In this document: positions 1-9,898 of the stretch, one piece after another
How the letters are laid out: each line of letters starts with the position of its first letter
Numbering within the stretch: the first letter of the stretch is position 1
DNA from: Asparagopsis taxiformis
Lineage: Eukaryota > Rhodophyta > Florideophyceae > Bonnemaisoniales > Bonnemaisoniaceae
Direction: 5' to 3'
Length of the DNA: 24,796 nt
NCBI GenBank assembly: GCA_030407315.1
Contig: JALQPE010002776.1
Span: 1 to 24,796 of the forward strand
Position numbers and translations under genes: made by a program
Notes under the pieces: model-generated
The model's database searches: none
Told to the model about the DNA's origin: nothing
Seen by the model: only the letters and a program-made list of their open reading frames with translations

Positions 1-890
1 ATGCTACTTGCACATTGGCGAGAGTGAACTGATGATTGGTTGTCATGAATTTGTGGTTGGCGGCTTGATCATGAAATTTTTTTGTTGGATATATTGTGAA
101 AGCGTGTGTTTTTGTGGTGTGGAGGCGTTTGGCAAAACTTGCAAATCAGCCCTTTCTGTGCGCCAGAAAAACCCATTTCCGAACAGCTGTCTCACACACG
201 TTCTGCTCGACAATTGGCTGTTTCGCAATACCGGCGATGTTCACATTGTCGCATCTCTCACCACTATGTACAAGTCGCAGGATTCACATGGTGAGAACGG
301 CAACCAGAGGATATAACAGCTGTTTACGCTTTGGTTCACTCGTGCGACACTCGCGATATGAATCGCAATAGCTCTCGAATTGAAAAGTAATCAACTATGG
401 AACACTCTTCCGTTCTGTTTCAGTTCCTTCACGGAAGCCTCAGTGATTAGCTCGAAAAGCTCTTTCTGCACCAATTTTGTGCATCGCTGCTCCCATTCGT
501 GAACTCCTATTTATTCCCAACTTCCGTTTCGGAAATTGAGGAATATGACGTCACATTCCTCAGCGATTGCAGGCCTTCAGCACGATTCTAATTGTCATCG
601 CACTAAAATCGATAGTGTCTCTCCTATCCCAACTGAATAAACATGATTCTATCTCTATTGGCAGAATAGGCTTCACTGAGACTAGAAACCTCAATCCCAT
701 TCTAGTCGGTCGATCTGCTATCCTCTTTCATTTATCCTCCCTCGTACTAACTTCGCTACCTACAAATATCTGTAAAGCTCGACCACAATTACTATCTTCG
801 TATACCACACAACAATTACACCATCCAATATTTACCTTCACACCAACACTAATGCTCCATATTTCCTCTCAAGTCACTCCACGAGACAGT
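1..890. other. No convincing gene; AT-rich DNA
   Basis: Short open frames exist on both strands, but none shows a recognisable domain. The largest, at about 567-977 on the plus strand, begins with TTG, is rich in Ser/Thr/Leu and runs into the palindrome cluster. I see no RNA gene and no clear repeat. It probably lies outside or at the margin of the mobile-element complex to the right. Confidence 0.5.
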
Positions 891-959
891 GTTGTGAACC
901 AATACACGGTACTACCCGCAGACAATACAATTTGCTATCTCACTACTGTCTACGATTTA

Positions 960-1222
960 ACCCAGACAGTGCAGTAATACAATACAATGCACTGCCTCAA
1001 CAGTAAAATGTACTGTCTGCACATCCTGTCTGGCGGCAAACACTTCCGACGTAAATTACTGTTCTGGACAGTAAATTTTACTGTTTTTGGTACTGTCCAG
1101 ATTTCGTGCCAGTTTAATTGCTGCAGCATATTCTGATTTCCAACAGTAAAATTTTACTGTCTCCGCGCACTGTCTTGGCACGACAGTAATTTTTTACTGT
1201 CTCAGACAGTAAATTACTGTCT
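960..1222. repeat. Cluster of ACAGTA/TACTGT palindromes
   Basis: About a dozen copies of ACAGTA or its complement TACTGT occur in about 260 bases, mostly paired head to head. Examples are a perfect 18-bp palindrome at 1143-1160, a stem GACAGTAA/TTACTGTC with a TTTT centre at 1182-1201, and AGACAGTAA/TTACTGTCT at 1204-1222. Clusters of short inverted motifs are typical of transposase-binding subterminal regions of CMC/CACTA-type elements. That role is inferred. I did not see the cluster elsewhere in the window. Confidence 0.75.
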
Positions 1223-1246
1223 TTTTTCATTCCCAACACCGTAAGT

Positions 1247-1503
1247 GACGTCCACTTTCTCTAGTACATATGGCGGAATACTAGGGCCCGACATCCACTT
1301 TCTCTAGTACATATGGCGGAATACTAGGACCGACATCCACTTTCTCTAGTACATATGGCGGAATACTAGGACCCGACATCCACTTTCTCTAGTACATATG
1401 GCGGAATACTAGGACCCGACATCCACTTTCTCTAGTACGTTTGGCGGAATACTAGGACCCGACATCCACTTTCTCTAGTACATTTGGCGGAATACTAGGA
1501 CCC
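1247..1503 (+). repeat. Tandem array, six 43-bp units
   Basis: Six consecutive near-identical units begin GACATCCACTTTCTCTAGTA and end GGCGGAATACTAGGACCC. One unit is 42 bp, and the first begins GACGTCC. The only other differences are a few substitutions, such as CATATGG versus CGTTTGG or CATTTGG. High similarity between units implies recent expansion or homogenisation. Related but diverged units lie in inverted orientation at about 21905-22110, so the array may be a subterminal repeat of a large element. Confidence 0.9.
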
Positions 1504-1634
1504 GACATCCAGTATACAATATATCAGCGAAAACCGGGAGGGAAGAAATTACAGCGGATGGTAAATTCAGGGCCCATATCGGACCGTATTTTATTCTCTC
1601 ATTTACGAAACTGCTCGTATACAATACGTCTCTC

Positions 1635-1825
1635 TAGAATAGGAAATACATATCTGGTCAGAATAGGAAATAAATACCCGGTTAAGAGGAAATACGTATC
1701 CCCAGAATACGAATATGTATCCAGTCAGAATACGGAATATATATCCAGCCAGAATACGTATCCAGCCAGATACGGAATATGTATCCAGCCAGAATGAATA
1801 CGTATCCAGCCAGAATACAAAAACC
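1635..1825 (+). repeat. Imperfect short tandem repeats
   Basis: A degenerate motif close to GAATACGTATCCAGCCA is repeated about nine times with variable spacing. Early copies read GAATAGGAAATACATATCT and later copies GAATACGGAATATGTATCC. Open frames across it (about 1558-1797 and 1715-2047) are translations of the repeat and not credible genes. The array sits just inside the 43-bp array. Confidence 0.7.
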
Positions 1826-1829
1826 TGTC

Positions 1830-3200
1830 AGCATATCGTCGATCACCCATCTCCCTCACTATCGCGTTCTCCCTACCATCCGAACGCCATGCACCACCAT
1901 CCGCACATACTTCAAGAACCCTCACGACCTAGATTACAAAAATCCGCTCCTTCCCAATTCCATCCCGCTTTCCTCGACACCACCCAGCCCATTAAATCAT
2001 CAAGACATCAAACACGAACATGGTCAGCAAAATCTTACACCACTTGAAACCCTCTCTCACTTCTATCGTATGCCCAAAATATACACATACCAGAAACACC
2101 TCACAGCTTCATTCCCCATCTTCCTACATCCCTTCTTCACTCTCCTTCAGTCCTGCCGTTCCTGCTTCACCACTCCTGCATCACATACACAACATCAAAT
2201 CAACCCAACAGTCAGATTCAAAAGCAACGCTTACCGACAGATATCCTAGAAACTCCCTTACTTACCTCTCATCCATCCTACACAAAATACAAACCATGAT
2301 CCAAAAACCTTGCAATGAATAATCAAAGTCAGCAGTCCATATCTTCGCAAAACAAGTCTTGGTGCTCAGTGAAACTTACCTTCTGTCATCAACATTCCTG
2401 CACCATCTACACAACATCGGAATCAACCACAAGTCAGACTCAAAACCAACCTTCCCTCGCAGCATACTTTCAAAACTCGCACACTTACCTTCGCTCCACA
2501 CAATACACCCATGACTCAATAGGCTTCTAATGAAAAATATTGGATCACACAACAGTCAGACTCAAAACCAACCTTCCCTCGCTGCTTACTTTCAAAACTC
2601 GCACACTTACCTTACCGTTCCATCCTGCCACTCCACACAATAAACCATAAATCACGTAATCGTGTAGCCAAGAAAGTAGTCAGCATTCCGCATCTTCGCA
2701 CAACCGGTCTGGGCGCCCAATGTGACTTACCTTCCGTCATCACTATTCCTCCATCACCTACGCAACATCGGAATCAATCGCAACAGTCAGATTGAAAACC
2801 AACGTTTCCCTCGCTACATACCCTGAGAACTCGCAAATGTACCTCTCATCCATCCTACACACAATACAAACCATGATCCAAAAACCTTGCAATGAATAAT
2901 CATAGTCAGCAGTCCATATCTTCGCAAACACATCTTGGCACTCAATGAAACTTACCTTCCGTCATCAACATTCCTGCATCATCTACACAACATCGGAATC
3001 AACCACAACAGTCAGACTCAAAACCAACCTTCCCTCGCAGCATACTTTCAAAACTTCACGTACCTCTCTTCCATCCTCCGCTCAATACACACCATGAGTC
3101 AACAGGCTTCCAATGAAAAATATCGCATCAACGGAAATAGTCAGACTCAAAACCCACGCTTCCCTCAATGCATACCCTCGAGGGTAGAGGATGGAACGAA
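1830..3200. repeat. C-rich region of diverged long repeats
   Basis: The plus strand is strongly pyrimidine-rich and G-poor. A block at about 2210-2490 recurs at about 2787-3060. The two copies are 577 bp apart at the shared word CCATGATCCAAAAACCTTGC (2294 and 2871). Phrases such as CAGTCAGACTCAAAACCAAC and CTTTCAAAACTCGCACACTT recur at about 2420, 2550, 3011 and 3136. The many Ser/His/Pro-rich open frames here are low-complexity artefacts. No conserved domain was seen. Confidence 0.7.
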
Positions 3201-3838
3201 GGTACGTGCGCGAATCTTGATCAAGATCGCACACGTACAAAGCAAAGGCGGTCAAAGAATCTCAGTCGGTGATGAGGGCGGAGTGGAGCCTGCGGCGTCG
3301 ACCGGACAGCTTTCAGCGTCCGCTTAAGTCTTGCTGTGCATACTCGAAATCATCGCCGGCAGTGAGATTGAGTATGGCCCAAGCCATGGTCTCTGAATCC
3401 CCGAACAATGAGATCCGGATCGAGAACAACGAATATAAACATATAATCATATATATGAGAATCCATTTGCTTTCCTTACATGATCCGTGGCATATCCGCT
3501 GTAAAGCACATTCAGATTCCACGAAGTTCGGAAATAAAAAAGTTTATTATTACAAATGAATTAATTGAAAATTCATCTCCCAGGGCAGTCGTTCGTCCTT
3601 CCATGCACACGTTGCCAGCACGCAATGTGATGTAACAGTTGGAAATGATTGAACTCTCGGTTAAATTCCACCGTTGGGATGTCAGCTGGAGTGAGCACAA
3701 AACTACTACCCACAAAACTACGAACGAACACGTTACATTCCAAGTCTCGAAAGCACCACAAAATAAAATTGGTCGCATCTGGACGGCACAGTCTCCCCTG
3801 TTCAGCTCGCAATCCTCCCTTTTGCGTCAAAACTCGAC
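3201..3838. other. Unassigned region upstream of transposase
   Basis: No convincing gene was seen. Small frames on both strands overlap each other without recognisable motifs. This segment directly precedes the ATG of the transposase zinc-finger frame and probably holds its promoter and leader, though I recognise no specific promoter element. Confidence 0.4.
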
Positions 3839-4519
3839 ATGGAATGCAAGTATGAAGGGTGCTTCTACTACTGCGTAGATGCTTATGCGCTCGCGCTGCA
3901 TGAGCGAACGTGTCGCTACCGTTTCAACCCCTCTCCCCAACATTTCAACAACGCTCGTGTCCCTGCCGTCACCCATGAGCCTGCTCGAAACGGCGACCAT
4001 GATTCCCCGCAACCCAGCTCCCCAGACCCAGAATCTGGTCGTGCTTCCTCCAGCGACTCACCCTGTGACGCTCCACTGCCACCAACCTCAACCCCTCCCT
4101 CCCGCGCAGACCTCCTCGTGCAATCCCTCGCCGCCAGTCTCACAACCCTCGAGTACAAGGCCGGCGCTGGCCGCGTGAGCGAAGTCATCACCATCCTACA
4201 AGACCCCGCATTCTCCCTAGAAAAGTTCAACAGCGCCGTTCGCACCGTAGAAGAATGTCGCCACGTTACCGCTTCCATGGTCGAAACACATTTCCGCACC
4301 GAAGGTTACAAGAGCCACATCATTCCAGACAAAACTGGTAAGTACTCGGCACAGCTGTACCTCCGCGACCCAGTCGACATGCTCCGCAGGCAGTTAGCAC
4401 TGGCTAACGACCAAAATACTCTCTTCCACCCCCCCCCACAGACCGCCCCAGACGGCACCGCAACTATTTTCTCATCCCCTACACACAGAATTCGCGAAAA
4501 CGCTGCACCAGGTTACTAG
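3839..4519 (+). CDS. Plavaka-like transposase, N-terminal zinc-finger part
   Basis: The frame starts at an ATG in an acceptable context and runs 226 codons. Residues 3-25 form a C-x4-C-x12-H-x3-C pattern (Cys3, Cys8, His21, Cys25), resembling the single zinc finger that opens Plavaka-type transposases. A Pro/Ser-rich linker follows at about 30-90. Then comes a region with the motif YLRDPVDMLRRQLALAN, which resembles the pre-catalytic part of this family. The frame stops just before the segment that would carry the first catalytic Asp, which lies in another frame at about 4606. I infer that this is the 5' part of the gene continuing to 6880, separated by frame changes. The family assignment is from recalled motifs; the break is seen directly. 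Confidence 0.65.
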   Translation: MECKYEGCFYYCVDAYALALHERTCRYRFNPSPQHFNNARVPAVTHEPARNGDHDSPQPSSPDPESGRASSSDSPCDAPLPPTSTPPSRADLLVQSLAASLTTLEYKAGAGRVSEVITILQDPAFSLEKFNSAVRTVEECRHVTASMVETHFRTEGYKSHIIPDKTGKYSAQLYLRDPVDMLRRQLALANDQNTLFHPPPQTAPDGTATIFSSPTHRIRENAAPGY

Positions 4520-4526
4520 ACAGCGC

Positions 4527-4830
4527 GTGCAGCTCTCGGAAGATCCACAGGTCGTATGGGCAGAGGAAATGATCCCAACCTTCCTCCTTTGCCGGCCTCC
4601 TCCAAGTGTACTCCGACAAGAGCAGCACAAGCCTCAAGAGCTCCGCAATCGTCGCATACCCCATACACGTCACACTGCTCAACTTCTCCGCCCCCCTCCG
4701 TCGCCACTGCATCCGTACCGGCCTCACCATCGTCGGGTATCTTCCGTACATTTTAACCCTTCGTCCAACGCCTTGTTCGGTGATGAAATGCCGACAACCT
4801 CTAGTTCTGCTAGTCGCGCTCGCAAATTGA
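4527..4830 (+). pseudogene. Transposase segment with first catalytic Asp, frame-shifted
   Basis: Between the zinc-finger frame and the main core, coding-like sequence jumps frame twice. One frame reads VWAEEMIPTF near 4555. The next reads VYSDKSSTSLKSSAIVAYP from about 4603 and then TGLTIVGYLP near 4725. The pattern SDK(S/T) followed by a YP-x-T stretch and GYLP matches the first catalytic-Asp region of Plavaka-type transposases. Successive changes from the zinc-finger frame to this one and on to the core each move +1. GT-AG pairs near the joints would give introns of only about 20 bases, so I favour frameshift damage or sequence error over splicing. Confidence 0.55.
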
Positions 4831-6880
4831 TATTCTTCATAAAGCACTCGAAAAAGTGTTTTCGTCCCTATCCACCGCGTTCTCTTCCGGGTTCCCCTGC
4901 ACAGACTCCACTGCAACTGCCCGCCAATGCTTTCCCATCCTAGCCAATTATTGCTGCGACTTTCCAGAGGCCAAAGAGCTGTCATGCACTCGCAACAGCA
5001 CTACCACCACACATCCCTGCCACCGCTGCTACATCCCCGCCACTCAACTTGAATCCACCGCGCCACACCAGCCCCGCTCCCTCGATGATACACGCTCTGC
5101 ACGCCAAGAGAGCGCTCAGGAGCATACAACTGCTCCGCTCGAAGCTCTCTCCCTCCTCGAACAACACTCTGTCCTCGAATCGACCGCTCTTTTACCCACC
5201 AACAGTCCCCTAGACCCCTACAACATTTTCTCCTTCGAGCCTCTGCACAATCTCCACCTCGGCATCTCAAAGCTCATCAAACAGTGCATTGTCCACCGCC
5301 TCAGCTCCCCAGACCTCACCACCACCACTGCCTCCCATTCCGGGACACCTCGCACCTTCAAGAAGGTGAAAAAATCCATCCTCGCCGGCTCAAACAGCAT
5401 TCTGTCCGCTATCGAACGCGACTACTACATCACCGGTCTTCATGTCGACTTCTCCAAGGGTGAGAAGGGCACCAATTTGAACGGCCTCTTCACGGAGGAC
5501 GGCATACGCGGCATGCTCGCAGCCAAAGACTATCACCATGTCGACATGGTGTTCCCTTTCATCGCAGCATTCATTGACACATGCTGTGACGAAGTAGAGA
5601 CAGCCCCCCTCACTTCCATCTGCACGCAATACTCTGACCTCGTCGCATGGGTCATGAAACGCGGTCGCATCAAGCACTGGACTGCCGCCGAACTAGAAAG
5701 CCTCCAGAACTCCATTTCCTATTTCAAACAATCAATGCTCTCCACCCTCGGCCCATTCCACACCACAGGTCTCAAAACTTTCAAGTTCCATCTTCTAGAC
5801 CATCTTCCCGGTGACTTGCAGAGATATGGCGCCCTGGAACACATTGATGCAGGCCCCTACGAACACTCGCATCTTCTGTTCAAACAGAGTTATAGGAAAA
5901 CCTCTCGAAGGCGCTCCACAGCCATGGAAGAGACTATTCGCCACATGGAATTCTCCTTGGCCACTCCAACTGGTCACACCCCATCGAACACATTGGGAAA
6001 CCCACGCATGATATCGCCCACAGACGGTGCAGTACTCGTTCGCGACGGATTCACCGTTGCACTGCACGACTTTGCCTCCCTGCTGCCCGATGCAACCCTC
6101 CTCGTTGCAGATATCGACGGACAGCCCGATCCTGCCACTCTTTTGCCTCTGCACAACTCCTCGTTCCCGTCTGGCACCATAACGCTATTCCAGCAACTCG
6201 GTGACACAGCTGCACAAGCGTTCCTCACCCTCGCTAGACTGCGCGCCACGGCAGAAGGCCCTCCAATACATGACATGGACATTTCCGTCACCGTGGTAAA
6301 GTCCGCCTACGTCATGGGAGGGTACGTCCCAGATGCCGACGACTTTGACCCGCACAGTGGCATGCTTCGCCCCACAAACGTGTCGAGGCACAAGCAGCAG
6401 CGCGTCTTTGCAACTTCATCATTCGGCCCCGCAAAGAGATCGCAGTACTCCTTTGTCGTCATCTCCGGAACTGCCGATGACTACAGAACCATATGGGTAG
6501 GGCGCGTCCTGGCACTGGTACGCCTGCAGTCTCCAAACCTGTTTCAACCTGTAGAACTCGCTTTCGTTCAGTATATGACCTGCTTTGCCCCAAAAACCGC
6601 TGTGGAAAAATCACTTGGGTGCATTTGTTTAAAGTGGTCCACATGGGACCCGGACAACGGATCCGTTGACAGCAATGACACTGCATCCCACAGTGCAGGT
6701 GGTCCTTGGTTTGACCTCATTCCTGCATCTACTATATCTGGCACCGTGCACATCGTACGAAGTAACTTTCCAGTCAAGCCATTTACGAAACAAATGCACT
6801 GGTCGGACCACCGTTTCTATCTCAACCGCTTCTACACCAACACTGATTACCAGTTCACAGATGATAATGAAGAAGAATAA
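4830..6880 (+). CDS. Plavaka-like (CMC/CACTA-group) transposase core
   Basis: This is the longest plus-strand frame. Coding resemblance begins about 4830 (IDILHKALEKVFSS) without an ATG, so it continues the preceding fragments. Landmarks are RQCFPILANYCCDFPEAKEL followed by a Cys pair (HPCHRC, near 5020), then FEPLHNLHLGISKL near 5231. Next comes YGALEHIDAGPYEHSHLLFK near 5826-5885, which carries the Glu-x2-His expected for the third catalytic position, followed by a conserved basic YRKTSRR. Near the C terminus, HIVRSNFPVK and FYLNRFY match the usual end of the family. The second catalytic position, normally Asp before PLH, is Glu here. The enzyme would cut and move DNA at element ends in the nucleus. 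It converges on the minus-strand gene at 7082-9247. Confidence 0.75.
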
Positions 6881-7081
6881 ATCTAAATCGCAGCACTCTA
6901 TTGATAATGTACTACATGATAAGCCTTCTAGTCAACGTCACATTTACTGCACTAATTTCAACCATCCTCCATTACGCCAAAACCGTTATCAGCAGTGGCT
7001 GCATGGCGCCGCTCCATGCCCCCATACTGTGGGGCATTGATTTCGACATTCAGGTTTGCACTCAGGTGTCCAGCATATGGG

Positions 7082-9247
7082 TCAACGACGAAAAGTTCTG
7101 CGCCAATTAGTCCTTGCGCAATCACACAATCCATTACAGCACCGAGGTTTGACGTAATATGCGATTGAATCCAATCCTCGGACACTAGAACAAGTGATGA
7201 GCAGCGGTTTTACATCATCAACGACATGAACAATTCCAGACCCCTCTCCGCTTTGCCACACTTCAACAGCCTCTCTCGTCACAGTACGGCTTGCAAACAC
7301 ATGCCGTGACTGTGCACTAGTCCGCTGTTCGCTCTCGACAACGTCCGTTTCTTCCCTTGCTTGCGAGCCTTGGAGACAAGACATGCAGTACACCACCATA
7401 CCAACTAATTGCTGAAAAGCTACCCCCACATATTGACTGTACCGCCTTGTAAACTCCTTCTGCCGTGCACCTCCTTTCCCCTTCGGTTCATCCAAACACT
7501 CCACAGTAGTCACTAGCCAAGCATCCAGGCGCGCCAGCGTTAGTATGCTCGTCTCTATGTCCATTACTTGTTCTGGTCGTATCGAATAACCCCTGAAGAT
7601 GTCCAGCACATTCACAGCTACTCGGTTGTTAAACCATGCATCACCATTCACTTCCATTTCGAAGCTGTCAGGAACCATGCCTTTGCTGTATCGCAGCTCT
7701 GAGAACGGTGCCGTTCGCCACCTCCCCATATCCAAATCACCGTTGCTTTCCCGTTTCAAAAGCTTCTCAGACGCTTCTTCGCGCTTTTGATCCTCTCGCT
7801 CGTCCATCTCAGCTCGCGTCGTCAGCATCGTGCATCTAGACATTAATTTCGTGTACCCCAGCGAACCGAACAATCTGTCCCTCGCATTACGCTTCCGTGC
7901 ACTCATCACGTCGGACAGTTTCTGCGTCACCTTCACTTTCAATTCCTTGCTCCCCGCCACAGCCTCTTGACAGCACACACGCTGCTCCTCATCGGAAAAC
8001 ACATCACACCACGGACTTTGACGCAGTACGTGTCGCACCAAGTCATTCAGCAGATCACTCTCGTCTCTGTACGAAGGTGTATACCACTGCAGATTCTTGA
8101 TGATATAGCCCGGAGGGGTAGCAATATATCCTACACCGTTTTCGCTCCAAAGTGTCCCTTCTACCGGCTCTACCTCGATGGTACGTCCAGTCCAACGTCT
8201 CTGCGTTTGTTCCGCTATAGGGTCCAGCTCCATAGTCTCGTTCTTGCACCACTTTGTCAGGTTTTCCTCAACCGCCCTAAGAACTCCAAGGTATTTCACA
8301 GGAATGGCTTTCTGTATTTTCGACTTACCGCCACCGTGATCACTGATTCTACCTGTTCTCGCAATTGCAGTAAGGCTGGCATTTTCCGCCTGCAGAGTCT
8401 TCACCTTAGCCTCCAACGCAACTATCTCCGTGGTGAGCGCCTTGTTTGCTATGTCCTGGCTAAACACTTTTTTTTCCAGCTCCGCGATCTTCTTCTTCTG
8501 CGCATTGATGCGACTCGCCATTAAATCGATGGATTCCGGCGGATGCAACCTCTCTGCCCTCACCGTCCCCCCATCTCGCACGCTATCGGGATTATGATGT
8601 CCTCCATCGGCAATAGCCTGACGTCGCGGGGGCGTTACGCGCATATTTGGCACCAATGACAGTCTGTTGTGACGAGGCCCGCACTCCGGCTGCTCTCTCC
8701 CCTCAGTACCACCTGACCGCCGATGATAGTTGGCATCCTGTGAACGTTGCTCAGAAACAACATCCCTTGCCGCTATCCTCGGGTCCCTGACTGCATTACC
8801 TGCTGGGGCTGATGTACTCGGCATAGTTGGCGCAGTGGGGGTCACAGCCTCCAGTGTCTCGCGAACCCCCGGCTGGGACTCCGTCTGCAGCACCTCCGCA
8901 TCTGCCAACCCGGGAGGAACTACCTTTGCCATAGCACTCTGCCGCAATTCCAACATGTTTTGAGCCACTATCATGTCATCATCATGATGTTCACTGTCCC
9001 TGCGAGCACGCTTGCCTCGGTCAAGCCCCATCTCTCTCCGCGCCGTTCCTCCTTCCTCACTTTCTCGCTGCGGATCCCCAGTTCTGCGCCGGTCCGTCTT
9101 GCGACTACCGGACCGCGGTTCAATGCTGCCGGTAGGCCCAGACCGCTTCTTCGCACGGGATTGTCGGGCACTCGATACAGCAGCTGCTGACCGGTTTTTC
9201 TGGAGGCCCGGAGGCTTTGGAGCTTTCTTCGCAATACGCGGCGGCAT
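7082..9247 (-). CDS. Coiled-coil protein of unknown function, probable element-encoded
   Basis: An intact frame of 721 codons runs from the ATG at 9247 (MPPRIAKKAPKPP). The frame is open slightly further upstream (an ATG at 9403), but the basic N terminus makes 9247 the better start. Residues 1-230 are basic, Ser/Pro/Arg-rich and disordered-looking, with nuclear-localisation-like clusters (KKAPKPP, GKRARRD). Residues about 242-295 form a leucine-zipper-like coiled coil (KKKIAELEKKV, LEAKVKTLQAENASL). The C-terminal 400 residues look globular and contain no motif I can name. It is convergent with the transposase, about 200 bases apart, and its 5' flank shares a repeat module with the flank of the 15760 gene. 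A DNA-binding or transposase-partner role is only a guess. Confidence 0.7.
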   Translation of the reverse strand: MPPRIAKKAPKPPGLQKNRSAAAVSSARQSRAKKRSGPTGSIEPRSGSRKTDRRRTGDPQRESEEGGTARREMGLDRGKRARRDSEHHDDDMIVAQNMLELRQSAMAKVVPPGLADAEVLQTESQPGVRETLEAVTPTAPTMPSTSAPAGNAVRDPRIAARDVVSEQRSQDANYHRRSGGTEGREQPECGPRHNRLSLVPNMRVTPPRRQAIADGGHHNPDSVRDGGTVRAERLHPPESIDLMASRINAQKKKIAELEKKVFSQDIANKALTTEIVALEAKVKTLQAENASLTAIARTGRISDHGGGKSKIQKAIPVKYLGVLRAVEENLTKWCKNETMELDPIAEQTQRRWTGRTIEVEPVEGTLWSENGVGYIATPPGYIIKNLQWYTPSYRDESDLLNDLVRHVLRQSPWCDVFSDEEQRVCCQEAVAGSKELKVKVTQKLSDVMSARKRNARDRLFGSLGYTKLMSRCTMLTTRAEMDEREDQKREEASEKLLKRESNGDLDMGRWRTAPFSELRYSKGMVPDSFEMEVNGDAWFNNRVAVNVLDIFRGYSIRPEQVMDIETSILTLARLDAWLVTTVECLDEPKGKGGARQKEFTRRYSQYVGVAFQQLVGMVVYCMSCLQGSQAREETDVVESEQRTSAQSRHVFASRTVTREAVEVWQSGEGSGIVHVVDDVKPLLITCSSVRGLDSIAYYVKPRCCNGLCDCARTNWRRTFRR

Positions 9248-9474
9248 AATGAAGCCTTCCCGGAAGCGATGGAACGATTGAGTTGCACGAGATACAAAAA
9301 GATTGCTGTATAGTGTCGGTAACCACAACGGTCTGCGATGAACGTTCAGGTCAAGTACCGGAGAATACGCCAACAGCCCAGATTGTATACGGTAGGCAGT
9401 CATCAACAGTATTTAATGAGGTACAATTACAGCTGTCGAGCTAGGCCGCGAGCACCCCTATGTCCGGAAGACGT

Positions 9475-9684
9475 CCTGATTTGAATTAAAATTTGGGCTA
9501 TTCTCAAAAACATGCACATGTGAACATGTTTTTGAGATGGGGGTGTGCCGTACGGCACAATCGACCCGCTGAAATCGATGTTTTTTGCAATATTTTTTCT
9601 GCCCTGAATTGTAGAATTTCTGGGCTGGACAGCAATGCAACTGAGCTGGACATCCACCGGGCGTCCATTTCAACTTGGTCGTGT
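9475..9684 (-). repeat. P repeat copy A (inverted)
   Basis: Read on the minus strand, this copy begins CACGACCAAGTTGAAATGG and ends TTTAATTCAAATCAGG. It contains the perfect 14-bp palindrome GTGCCGTACGGCAC and a hairpin with 12-bp arms CTCAAAAACATG and CATGTTTTTGAG. A weaker GAAATT/AATTTC stem is also present. It is inverted relative to all other P copies in the window and pairs with copy B around the methyltransferase cluster. Its 3' flank leads into the coiled-coil gene. Confidence 0.9.
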
Positions 9685-9898
9685 ATTTTGCATCTGCACG
9701 CATAACAGCAACCAGCAGTCAGGTTCACTGCTCGGACGAAGTGCACCTAGAGTGTGAACGATTGGTTTTTGACAGGCGAGTACTGCTGAATAGGTTTCAC
9801 CCTGGACTAATGGTGGCTGGACATGCTGCATTATATGATATACTTCAACTCTGGAACGTAGCTTTATTTGTAGTCGAAATGAAACATCTTTCGTGACC

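Noticed and set aside
567..977. 136-codon plus-strand open frame
   Set aside because: TTG start, no motif, and its end overlaps the start of the palindrome cluster.
1247..1503. CRISPR-like array
   Set aside because: Units are contiguous 43-bp tandem repeats with no unique spacers, in a eukaryotic setting.
4500..4860. Introns explaining the transposase frame changes
   Set aside because: The only GT-AG pairs at the joints would give introns of about 20 bases, and no branch-point-like pattern was seen. Longer introns would remove motif-bearing coding sequence.
7967..8524. 185-codon plus-strand open frame
   Set aside because: It lies antisense to the intact coiled-coil gene and has no domain of its own; it is a shadow frame.
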